Origin: Utricularia gibba
Taxonomy: Eukaryota > Streptophyta > Magnoliopsida > Lamiales > Lentibulariaceae
Assembly: GCA_002189035.1 (NCBI GenBank)
Contig: NEEC01000023.1
Coordinates: 744,001-808,000, forward strand
Reading direction: 5' to 3'
Length of the DNA stretch: 64,000 nt
Below the pieces are notes generated by a model. The model did not search any database, had not been told where the DNA came from, and saw nothing but the letters and a program-made list of their open reading frames with translations. The number at the start of each line of letters is the position of its first letter. The first letter of the stretch is position 1. Shown here one piece after another: positions 23,390 through 34,184 of this stretch. A program made the position numbers and the translations under genes.

Positions 23390-23985
23390 TTCTGGATCTG
23401 GTCTGCTGATTATGTTATAGGAGTTACTTCGTAGTTTCCCGATTTTTTCATTCTAATTTGTTTTTCGGTAGATGCAATATGTGCAATATAGGCTTGTGAT
23501 TATGTTTTTTTCCTTTTTGAACGCTTCCTCGAGTTTTCTTGGTCGCTAGTATGGATTCGTATATGGATCTGGTTTGCGAATGATATTGTAAATAGTTACC
23601 TCGTAATTTCCGCCATTTTTTCTTAAAATTTACTATGGATGCAGTCTGGACAGTTAGGCTTGTGATTATGCTTTTCGTTTTTCCCCTTGGAACGCTTCCT
23701 TAAGTCTTTCTGATCCATTCAGATGTTAGTATACGTATCTGGTATGCAGAAGATGATTAAGTAGAGACTTGTTCAGCAATTACACTACTTTCTTACATTT
23801 CCTTTCCATAGACGCAATCTGTGCCTCTCGGTTTGTGATTATGAATTTTGTTTTGAAGAGGTGGGTTTTAAGGTCATTTTTTCCTTTGTTTGAAAACAAA
23901 CACGTGTAAAGGATAGTTTCTTGATCTATTCGTGTCGAGATGGTCATGTGCAGTTAGGTAGGTGATCATGAATTTTGTTTTATGA
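23390..23985. repeat. Degenerate tandem repeats, about 170-bp unit, three to four copies
   Basis: The phrase GCTTGTGATTATG recurs at about 23492, 23658 and (as GTTTGTGATTATG) 23831, with a weaker fourth trace near 23955. Each is preceded by ATGCA/ACGCA-TCTG-like sequence and followed by TTTTCC...GAACGCTTCCT in the first two. TGGATCTGGT/TATCTGGT and AGTTAC(T/C)TCGTA also recur in register. Spacings are 166 and 173 bp. Function is unknown. Confidence 0.65.
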
Positions 23986-25699
23986 TCTATAGAGCGTGTC
24001 GTATGTCAATGACTTTCTTAGAATGTCGCTTACGAGAGAGTGGCTAGGTTCTAATAAAAAGATGCATCCTTATGGTCGATTCTTTGAGAGCTTTACGTAA
24101 ATTCGAGGCCTATGTACGACTCTCTTGTTAGTTTTTGGGGGGCTGGATATTAAAATTTTGAAACCCCAATTGTACAAACCCAAATAAGTTTAATACATGT
24201 ACAACTTTCTTGTTAGTCTAATTTAATGTGGTCCGGGAGTCTCTGTTACTGATATGTCCAGATCACTTGGGAAGCCTAATTAAACTGGCTCAAGTTTGGA
24301 AAAACAATAATTATGTTATAATTGTAAACAATAAATATTTTATTTATTGTAAATTATAAAATAATCACTTTTTAAAAAATATTTATGGCGCACCCGTGAC
24401 CACCTACCGAGCCTCATCATGACTCGCCTTGCCACGCCCGGCCCGAATTATTATTTATAACTGTTAACAAAATTGTATTAATATTCTTGTTATTTGATTA
24501 AATGCATGGTAAACCAATTAATCAAATATAAAAAAAACGGCATCAACATGATTCTAAAAAAGGAGGAAGTTCTAGTCAAATCTTCTCGCCCGTTGTGGTA
24601 GGTTGGCTTGGGGTTGGTGCTTCCTATTTGAGCGTATGTAGAAGACCTGAAAGTTTTCTTTTGCAACCCGGCCTGGACCATGAATGCGGTGTGACTTGTG
24701 GGCTGAAAACAGTATAAACAATACAATTATTAAAAAAATACAATTTAAAAACTATAATTGAATATGAATTCAAGAAATTTATGCATTTGATAAATTAAAC
24801 TAATATAAATCCCTAATCCATTAAATGTACTATAAAATTATATAAGTATTATTTCAAATTCACTCATAAAATATAATAATGATAAACAATACATGTGTAC
24901 AATAATCAATGTTTTAAACACAAATTCAATACGTTCCAGTTTAGTCACTATTTTCTATTGAATTTTTTTTTTTGCAATATATAGAAATGTATTTATCGTA
25001 ACAACGTAAATAATAAACTTACAATCACATAAGCATTACACAGACGATCACATAAATATTACACTTATACAATAATATGAACAATAGATTTATGGAATAA
25101 CAAAAATAACATACTCATGAAGTAGCATCAATTATACATTTCTAAAATAAAAAACTTTGTAGTAACATATGTAATTCACTTCTATAATAATACACATATA
25201 CAAAACATAAATAATATGATAATAATTCAAAATTTTTTTAATGTTCTGACCAATGAATCGAAACTATATAACGGTGTTTAAATACGAACATGAACTTGTG
25301 GGTGAAAGCTAACGTTTGTTTTTTTCAGCATGCAAACCTGATATATACACCACGACTTTTGACACATATCGGCCAAACATGACTGATTCCCGCAAACTCA
25401 AATATCGACGTGAATTAATACCTGTTAAACTGCGACCTGCTGTTGGGGGACGAGAGACCGGACATTCACAATAGCGTGATGTCTCTCCATACCTGCGGAA
25501 ACTAAGAAAAAGTCATCAGCTACGAGTGTAGATCAATTTCGGTAGGCTGTTCGTACGTTTCTAAGGAGTCTCGCCAGTGGACATCAGTTAACAGAAGATC
25601 CGTTGTTGCTTGCTACCCTGACGGGATTTATCATCTGAACCAAGGCATCAAGCCAATAAATAGCATAGTGACATTCACACCGGTTCAGGGATCTGAAAA
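23986..25699. other. AT-rich gene-poor stretch
   Basis: No conserved exon, transposase or reverse transcriptase fragment was recognised. Long A/T tracts dominate 24290-25260. Around 25440-25500 there is an imperfect hairpin (GAGAGAC...CATTCAC / GTGATGTCTCTC). Isolated short frames (for example 24490-24726 minus) look random. Confidence 0.4.
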
Positions 25700-26007
25700 T
25701 GATAACATAAAACCAACTCAACTATCTTTCAAGAAGTTAGAAAAAAAATATTGTGATAAAAATCCTCAATCGTGAGATCAAGACACAACATGCGGCGTCA
25801 AATGCCTTAGAACAAATCTCAGATTGAAAACCTTGATCATAATAAAAATATTATGATAACATAAAACCAACTCAACTATCTTTCAAGAAATCAGAAAAAA
25901 AATATTACGATAAAAATCCTCAATCGTGAGATCAAGACACAACATGCGGCGTCAAATGCCTCAGAACAAATCTCAGATTGAAAACCTTGATCATGATGCC
26001 GAAATTC
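25700..26007. repeat. Tandem duplication, 154-bp unit, two copies
   Basis: Copy 1 starts at 25701 (GATAACATAAAACCAACTCA) and copy 2 at 25855, identical except for a few substitutions (AGTTAG/AATCAG, TTGTG/TTACG, CTTA/CTCA, CATAAT/CATGAT). Each copy holds an imperfect inverted repeat: TCAATCGTGAGA (25766-25777; 25920-25931) with TCTCAGATTGA (25817-25827; 25971-25981), and GATCAAG with CTTGATC just outside it. The high identity implies a recent duplication. Confidence 0.9.
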
Positions 26008-26804
26008 CATCCAAGCAAATCAATTAATTTTTGCAATTAAGTTTCAGTTCCATCTCATAAAACCTCAGATCTCATACGCTGAATTCACCCGCTTCATTAA
26101 TGGATTCTAGGAATCAAACTAGTGGTGTAATACAACTCCACAAACTCCGATTCAAGGAACTGTAAATGGAAACGACAAAACATCTACACAGCAAATTTGA
26201 AAACACAAATGATGATACAAAATCCTCAATCCAGAGATCGAGGATGAAATACTTCATTATTCCTACAACAATCGCTCGTTAGGTCCAAATAACTCGTAGA
26301 AATTTAGATTTGACAGATCGCAATCGATACAAACTTATAGCAAATGTAAATCATCGGTTCTAGTGTAATGATTCCATCTAATAAATTGATAAACGATACT
26401 ATTTGCTCTCAGGTCTGGCTTATCGTAATCAATAGAGAGAAAGCGCTACATCCTTAAACAAACCTTCATCGATCCCGTCCGATCATTATACGCCCTAGAT
26501 CTCACCATTCCAAGGCAGCACGAACCTCTCGCAGCACCGCTAGCAAAAGACCCACAGATCTCCACGTCGTCTTCGATCCGAAAGAGGAAAACCGCCGACT
26601 AAGAGAGAAATGAATTGAAATTGTAATCTCCGTATTGGCGCGCCTGCACGAGTGAGGTATTTATGGAACATTGGGATTAAAGTTGGGACCAAATATGGAA
26701 TATTAAAACATTGGAGGTGTATACTTGGTAATTTCGTGAAATGTTAGGATCGATGCGCATATTATTATTATTATTATTTTCAGAACCCCAGTGCCTCCGG
26801 ACTC
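26008..26804. other. Spacer upstream of the VTE6-like gene
   Basis: AT-rich to 26450, then GC-richer. On the minus strand a 45-bp reading (26508-26464, MVRSRAYNDRTGSMK followed by GTTTGT) looks like a first exon of an unknown transcript, without further support. A microsatellite (ATT)n lies at 26759-26778, directly followed by TTTTCAG at 26777-26783, a good splice acceptor just ahead of the VTE6-like ATG. Confidence 0.35.
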
Positions 26805-28205
26805 ATGACGGAATTCGATCCCAGCCTCCTGGTTCAGCGAATAGTCGAGTTTGTCCAAGCATCGCCTCCGACATGGCAATCCGCCATCGTCAGCAACATT
26901 CTGATCTTAATCGTGGGCGCTCCGATTTTCAAGTTGGGTCTTTCATTTTCGGGCGTTGCGGCTGCCTTTTTGCTCGGGATTCTTACTTGGCGCGCTTTTG
27001 GCTCCGCAGGGTTCATCATTTTAGCTTCCTACTTCGTGATTGTGAGTTCAAAAACTGAATCCTTATTGTTATAGGGTTTTTCCAACCTCTGATCGGGTGT
27101 TGGGTGTTTGTCATGATTGTTAAGTCTGGTTGACTTTCGGATTACGGAAATCCTGGACGCGTTGATGGTTCTGGGATTGTTGGTCAATGTACTTTTCTCA
27201 CATCAGAACCAAGATTTTTTCCTGAAATTATGTAATTTACTTATAGATGTTGTTCGTAATGAGATTGGATTTTGAAGGGTACTGGGGTGACAAAGATGAA
27301 AATGGCTCAAAAGGAGAATGAAGGAGTTGCAGAAAAAAGTAAAGGAAGGAGGGGAGCTGGAAGTGTCGTTGGATCTAGTGCTGCTGGTTGTGTATGTGCA
27401 GCCTTGAGGATAAATTGTATAGGAGGGGATGCTCTTGTGCACATTTGGGAGCTGGGGTTCATTGCGAGTTTCTGCACTAAGTTGTGTGACACTGTTTCGA
27501 GTGAGATAGGAAAGGCATTTGGCAGAAACACGTGAGTTATCTCAAGATTGTCACTTCCTAGGCTATTTTGAATAGCTCTGGCCGTGAAGTAGAATAATGA
27601 ATCAGTAACATGACTTGATGGCTGAGCAAACGAAAAGATTGATACATTTTCATTCATTGCAGCTATCTGATCACAACATTCGAGATTGTTCCTCGTGGAG
27701 CAGAAGGTGCGGTTAGCATCGAGGGAACTATTGCCGGACTTGTAGCTTCTGTAATTCTTGCATCCGTTGGCTGCTTATTTGGCCAGGTAGAGTGTGATTT
27801 TGGGGTTGTGTAGCCTCAGTGCGTAGTTGCTTGTATCACAATAGCTGCTATATATCACTGCTCAATGTAATGATTTTACAATGCAAGTCTCCAAACAGAT
27901 TGATGCTTCAGAAGCTGTTGCATGTGTGATCGCCGCGCAGCTTGCTAACTTCGTGGAGAGCATCATAGGCGCCGCCTTTCAAGAGAAAGAAGGATTCCTA
28001 TGGGTTGGTTACCATGTTGTTGTCTTGGGAGGCAGGCAATATATATCCATGCATCTTTCTGCTCTCCCCTTCCAATCAACTGTTGTTTTACATGTTTCAG
28101 CTGAACAATCACGCCGTGAATGTGATCAACATCTCCACTGGCACCATTCTGGCAATCGCAATGCAGCGGGCTGTAGCAGGGCCGTACAGTAACTCACACA
28201 CCTGA
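26805..28205 (+). CDS. VTE6: VTE6-like DUF92 membrane protein (phytyl-phosphate kinase)
   Basis: VTE6 phosphorylates phytyl phosphate to phytyl diphosphate in the chloroplast envelope, for tocopherol and phylloquinone synthesis. Five exons: 26805-27041, 27278-27531, 27663-27786, 27899-28003, 28101-28205; 274 residues. Family motifs: VTKMKMAQKE, GRRGAGSVVGSSAAGCVCA, GFIASFCTKLCDTVSSEIGK, FEIVPRGAEGAVSIEGTIAG, ESIIGAAFQ and WLNNHAVNVINISTGTI. Several hydrophobic membrane segments are evident. The first ATG (MTEFDPSLLVQ) begins directly at the first membrane region, so the usual transit peptide of several dozen residues is absent. In-frame codons NPSASGL precede it back to an AG acceptor at 26783, so an upstream exon probably encodes the targeting sequence but could not be found. 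Confidence 0.88.
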
Positions 28206-29132
28206 TACTGATATACAGACAGAGTAGTTCATTTATTTGACTCGTCAGGCTTTGCTTTCGTTGTCCTAGAAGGTGTAGTAGTAGGTATTGTAGCAGTGCA
28301 GCCTTTTTAAGTATTTTTTGAGTTTTTACCCAAATAAATGCATAAACAGGAAATAAACTGTTGTGATAATGTAAAATAAAATAATTGGATCGTTTTAAAT
28401 ATAGATTGAATTATTTTTTGATTTAATCATAAATTTGGATTAAATGTTTTTTATATTGGATTGAAAATATTTTTTTAAAAAATAAAAATTATTATCTAAA
28501 CAAATTAAAGGGATTGAAATAAATATTATAGAAATACAATTTCCAAACGGCCGCGGCAATGCTGTGTTCGTACTAGCAACTGGAGAGTTTGGTCGGTGCC
28601 TAGAGACGAGGCATTTCTATCTTATACTCCCGCCATTTTCAACGTCCGAGAAACTGAACCTTCCGGGGTTAGGGCTTGTGATCACACTCCAAGGGCTCTT
28701 CAATCGTCTCTGATTTGCAAGTCTTCGACTTCAATAGCGAGTAATAAAGCTTCAGTTGAGAACTTGGCATCGTGGTAAATCGTCGGAACTCTGGTTTGAA
28801 TGCCGATGAATTTTGGAGTGCTTTCTGTTCACGAGTTTGTGTTCATTTTACACTGTTTTCGAATCTGGAGAGCCAAAATCTTGTATGATTTTTTTTTTGT
28901 GAGGAATAAGATTTTATATGCTTCTTGTCTTCATTCAACTTTGCTCTTAAGCCATTTCAGGAAACCACTTGCTTTACATAAGCTTCTCTTTTTCGGGTCG
29001 TTTTTTTTTTCTAGTATAATAAAGGTGTCTGTCCTGCTTTCTTTGTTAAAATGCTTTGTTTAAACTGGAAAGTTCACTAATTAGTAGGTTAAGGCACGTG
29101 CTTCTTGGTATATATCAACTTTGAGTGCTGAG
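28206..29132. other. Spacer and leader of HEI10
   Basis: 28290-28540 is AT-rich. A GC-richer leader-like patch lies at 28560-28780 with a possible donor (GTG|GTAAATCG near 28774), then T-rich DNA up to the HEI10 ATG at 29133, consistent with a 5' UTR intron. No coding gene is seen. Confidence 0.4.
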
Positions 29133-30689
29133 ATGAGATGCAATGCATGCTGGCGAGAGTTGGAAGGACGAGCCATCACCACTACGTGTGGGCATATTTT
29201 GTGTATGGAGCTTACATTAACTAAATGGTTTTCATGTCTACTTCTTCACGTTGCTGCTACTTTAGATGCTTTCCTTAACTGTGTGAAAGGCCCTGAAGAT
29301 GCCAACAAGATAATAAGCAATGATGGCTCTTGCCCCATCTGTGATCAAGTACTCTCCAAAAGGTAAAAGGTGACAACTAGCTTTGAGTTTATGACGCCAA
29401 GTGAATTGTTCACGAATGGTGGAAGCTAATTTCATTTGAATATGATTTATGCTATTTTTCTAACCAGCCTTGTGAAGGCCATCGACATCAATCCAAATGA
29501 TGAATGGATAAATGTGAGAAGACTCTCTTAGAATAATTCATTTGTCTTTTTTGTTCTCTTGAAGTTCCCTAATTTGAATGCTGTGACGATCTCTCTGTGA
29601 TTTTCTTTTAATGTATATGGCACTCATCTTGCAGATGGTCATGGCTGGAGTTTCCCCTCAGATATGTATCCTACGTTCAATTATAGAGGAACTGCCTATG
29701 ATAATTGAGATTCTGGTTGATTTTTTTTTTTTTTCCAAAGTCATGTGTTTTCTCAACTTCTCTCAGTGATGAAGAGTGCCTATAGAAGCGTATCTTTTTA
29801 CATTGGGCAAAAGGAGTTAGAGATGCAGGTTAAAATGAGCAAAGTCGTTGCACAGTACCGGCAGAAATGTGAGTCCATGCAAGAGAAATTTACAGAAAAG
29901 TTAGAGCAGGTTTACACTGCCTACCAGAAAAAGAGCAAGCAGTGCCAGATGATGGAGCAGGAGATTGAAAGCTTATCAAAAGATAAGCAGGAGCTCCAAG
30001 AAAAATTTGCAGAGAATTGCAGGTGCAATCACTTTATTTCTCCATACAGAAGGCGTTTTTGGGGATTTTTTACACTGCTCAATTGCTACCAGACAGAAGA
30101 GAAAGCTTGAGGAAATGTATGATCTGGCAAGAACTGAACTCGAACCATTCAAACGATCTGCAATTCAGCCAGTGAACCACTTCTTTCCCCAACAAGACAA
30201 CGATTTGTTCCCATCCAGAATGGATCGGAGAGAGCCAATGAGAAGAGGTAAGAGTATTCCTTCCCACAGCCGTGCTAACATGTATATTTCCTCCAAATAT
30301 ACATGTTAACCATATGTGACAGATTGGCGGGTTCTCACCCCTGTTACTCCAGGGCCGAGAGAAGACGTTTGGCCTGGGAGGCGCAACAGCCCAAGCTCGG
30401 GTTTCGACATCTCCAGCGGCTCACCTTTAAAGCAGTCTGGCATTCCAATGGACGGCACTGCAACCAGAAACCTTGCTGCTCACGCCTCTTTCGGTGTGGC
30501 CAACAGAAGTGCCACCGGAAATCCTTCACAGACATTGAGGAATCTTATTCTTTCACCAATAAAGCGACCACAACTCTCCAGAAGTCGGCCTCAACTCTTC
30601 ACGTAAGCCTCTACCCTCACAATATTCTACTTTACATGTTCCTACGATCTCCGTGTTAACAGATTCCTGTTTTGTCATTCAGCCTGTAG
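29133..30689 (+). CDS. HEI10: HEI10, meiotic RING-type E3 ligase (CCNB1IP1 homologue)
   Basis: HEI10 is a dosage-sensitive crossover factor that accumulates at class I crossover sites on meiotic chromosomes. Eight exons: 29133-29202, 29290-29362, 29468-29513, 29635-29665, 29767-30022, 30093-30247, 30323-30602, 30683-30689; 305 residues, matching the family length. The N-terminal RING reads MRCNACWRELEGRAITTTCG...SCPICDQVLSK. A coiled coil follows (EKFTEKLEQVYTAYQKK, QMMEQEIESLSKDKQELQEK). The C-terminus has LRNLILSPIKRPQLSRSRPQ. The final exon is only 7 nt (completing Thr, then Leu and stop); reading through the last intron instead gives an immediate TAA, one residue shorter. ATG 29133 was chosen because family proteins start MRCNACW. 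Confidence 0.95.
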
Positions 30690-31400
30690 AGAGATATTGT
30701 TGAAATCGTTGCATGCCTCCACCCCTAGGAATAACGAGACTTCAAAAGCCTGCATATATTTTTTTTTAATCAGATGATTATGCTAACAAATGATGATGCT
30801 TTTTTTTCTTTCTTTTTTTTTAATTCCGTAACCGTTCATCCCACATGAGCATGAGCAGACCGAAAGATAAGGCGTGGTGGGGCAATTTGCATAGTGGATC
30901 GATTCCTTTCAGCAAGTAAACCAAACCCATGGTGGGAAATACACTCACGAGTCGACTCATACAGGACACCGCTCTTTTTGGAATTCTTTATCAATAAAAA
31001 AGTGGCAAACGCCTTGGCTGACCCGTACGGCCACCATGTCTCTCTCCCACTCTCTGTTAGTTAATAAGCCAACTCGGCTCTCTTAATTAATGGGTTGGCT
31101 AATAAGTATGCTCCTTCTAAAAGTGGGGATTACTTTTGGAAAGTGCCAAGAAAAGGATGCCCCAGACCATACATGCTCCAGGATGTGCAGAATCGAGCAC
31201 ATGCGATTGAAAATTATAATGTAGAGAAGTGGATAAATTGTTATTCTTATTTACATAATTTTTGGTATTGGTGTTGGGTCGGTCCTGGTCCTGGTCCTGG
31301 TTTCGCTAAATCACAACGATATCTCTGTGACGTTCATGTGGGCGCGCGCACACACGACGATTCACACAAATCCACGTCCTCTCTCTCTCTCCGCCCTGCG
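30690..31400. other. Spacer between HEI10 and TPS1 promoter
   Basis: Poly-T tracts near 30760-30820 and a short CCTGGT microsatellite at 31285-31303. No gene is supported. Confidence 0.4.
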
Positions 31401-31406
31401 TGTCTC

Positions 31407-31414
31407 TATATATA
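31407..31414 (+). promoter_or_regulatory. Putative TATA box of TPS1
   Basis: TATATATA after a CT-rich tract, followed by a GC-richer leader (31430-31578) that ends in a good splice donor. Placement as the TPS1 promoter is inferred from the leader and intron downstream. Confidence 0.45.
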
Positions 31415-31578
31415 CATACAGACAGATACAGCGCACGCCACAGACCTCCCGAACTCGACTGCAGCTCCAAGGAAGCCACCAGTTCATCCTGCAGCATCTC
31501 GTACGGACCGATTCATCTTTCCTTCTCTGGTTGAAACCTCCGCCGCATTCCGCGCGCGGTCGCCGATCGCCCTAACAG

Positions 31579-34124
31579 GTGATTTCCTTACTGCTTTCCT
31601 TTTTTCTTTTTCGTACATCGATTGGTAAATTTCAATCCGCCGGCGGTTTTCAGTTTTCACTTCACCGTTTCCATATTTTCTATATATATATGTATATATC
31701 AAGAAAAAGGAGCGCCTCCGGATTACTCTTTTGTGGAATAAAACAAAACGAGTATAAGCATTCGTACCTCTAGGATTGTGTAGAGGAAAGGCCAAGTCCG
31801 GAAAAGGCGCCAGCGTTGGGGTCCTTTAGGAAGGAATTCGTAGTTGATCTGTGCCGTCCGTTCATTTTATGAATATAATATTCATGGTCCCAACCCAAAC
31901 AAGATGTTGTGTTTTCCGCGGTGTATTCCATTTCGCACATTCAGCATCCATCTGTGAAAAAGAAGAGTTCAGCCACCTCTGGAATCATTCCCCATTTTCA
32001 TATTTAAAAAGCATTTGGCGTGAAACTGCCTAGATTTTAGGCCAGATTGAGAATCTCGTGTCAGTTAGACTTTTTTTGTATTTTATTTTAATTTTTAAAC
32101 AATCTAACACCTTCACTTGTAGATATATTTTTTTCATGGGTTTCGATAACGGAATAGTAGATTTCAACGATGACTTTATGGATTTACTCAATAACTGAGT
32201 AGGAGGTTTGGATGATGATCTAGTGGCTTATGCAGTGACTTGATGGGTGTTTTTTTGGGTGGGGTAGATTATTCAAGTTTAAGTAGTGGTTCCATGAATT
32301 TCGATAATTTTTTTCGATGATCATTTTTTTGATTTTGATACCAGGGGTTCCAATGGGATGATGGTTCGACATAGATTATGATAGTATATGATATGATAAT
32401 AAGGTTCCCATTTTAAATTAAAGAGAAAGATAAAATTATGATTTTTTTAAAAAAAATTAAAACATTTTAAAGCTGGAGGTGCTTTTCTCTTTTCATCGCC
32501 TTCCTTTGACTTGTTATTTTTTGGGCTTAGCTTAATCTCTCTGGTAAACGTCATTAGCGAGATTGGAAAAGAATTGATCGTGTGATTAGGTTAGGGTTTG
32601 TTTTTCTGGGTGCCATCTCGTTAGTCTCAGCAAAAAGGTGGTGAGATGTTACTGTGCGGGTCGGGCCCTGCGTCTGCATTTGGAAACGGATGCAGTGCTC
32701 TGGGTCAGTTTTTGTCCACTTGTCACTGCTGTAGAAAAGAGTGGGGATCCATTTCTGGTCCCATTCCTTTTCCCATCGCCCCCACCGAATCTTTCCCTAT
32801 TCCTGCATGTCTGATTTCCTGCCTATACTTTTTCTTCCGCCCCATCAAAAGTAAGAAGGAGAAAAAACTACCGGTAGTGGTGCGGGTACCGAAGAAGATG
32901 CGCATTTTAGAAAAAGCTGATTTGTTGTACACCACTTGCAGTGCGGATTGGGTCAGAGTTGGGTCACAGGGTGAAGGGGGATGCATCTGCCAGTGATGGA
33001 TGGATGTACTCGGGTAGAGAATTCTGACTCGGGTTTGGTTCCGGGTCGGAAAGCAACCCGACCATAGAGTCGGTCTCTTTTAGTTTAGGACTATGGTTTT
33101 ATTGGGACATGCCACCCCGGTTGCTGAGTTTGATTCGACAGCGGCATATATAGGAAGCAATTAGGATGATATCTCAGAGCACGGCTGTCGGTTTAGGCGA
33201 ATCGACCTGCGGGCACGTGTCTCTTTCATGGCCATAATAGAGTAGAGCAGGATGGGAATCCATTATTTATTATCCCTGCGTCATCTCGATATTCTATTAC
33301 AGCCGTCGTCCTCCATCCATGTCGTTACTGAGGGGAGTGTTGTGTTGATCGGCGGGAATGGAAGTCAGGTTCACGGCTACTCTATGGCAGGCGCAACCGA
33401 AGACTCATAATCGTCTTTATACTGCCCAAGTTGGTAGAAAAAAAAATTGAGAATTTCCCAAAGGTGTTTCGGTTGATTTATCCCCCTTATCACGTCATGG
33501 GGCTAACTTGTATCCCAAATGCCGAGCCTTGTTTGGAGCTGGGTAAAACCCTGGTGCCATATCGCTTGATGATGTCGATTCACAGTTGGAATTTTGACTA
33601 GAAGTAGATGATGAGCGTTTCAAGGATCAATCAGTGCCCACTGTCTCTCCGGTAGATCTGATATGATGTCCCTTTGTTATTTCTGTGGTACGTGTACCAA
33701 GGAGTTTGCTTTATATTGTTTTGCTAAACTTTTCGCTCGGAAGCTTTCGTTTTGGGGCTTCTTCTGCATGGGTCTGCTCCCGGGGCTCGTTGCCATGGTG
33801 TCAGCTTATTACTATGAGATCTTTTGTTTTGCATTGGCGCTGACGTACCCTCTTTTTCCGATTCGCTCGCTGTGGACATTAAGCCTGGTGTTGATTCCAT
33901 CAGCAGAGGTGCCTGGGGTTGATTAGGACCACCTCAAAAATTATGTGGATGGATTTATCACTTTGACAACAAGTCCTTAGCTCTCTGTTCTAATGTGTAT
34001 GTAGAATAAAGCTAATATACTACAATAACTTAAATCTTTTATTGTTTTTCGGATGACATTGTGTGATCAAAAGATGTCTATACTTTTTCTGTTTCACTTC
34101 TAATTTTTACCAATAAAAATGCAG
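31579..34124 (+). other. Proposed 5' UTR intron of TPS1, about 2.5 kb
   Basis: Donor CCTAACAG|GTGATT at 31578/31579 and acceptor AAAATGCAG at 34116-34124, 60 bp before the TPS1 ATG. The intervening DNA is T-rich with no conserved exon. Open frames at 32646-32996 and 33663-33926 look random. The join is inference; RNA evidence would be needed to rule out extra leader exons. Confidence 0.4.
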
Positions 34125-34184
34125 GATTTTGCCAATAAAGTTCAGCTTCGTCAAAAGCCGTTGGGGAGATCTTAATCTGGCCAC

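Noticed and set aside
25700-26007. CRISPR-like array
   Set aside because: Only two long direct copies with no spacers, in a plant nuclear genome; it is a tandem duplication.
31095-31628. 177-codon plus-strand open frame
   Set aside because: Spans microsatellite and the TPS1 core promoter and leader; starts with a non-ATG codon and has no recognisable domain.
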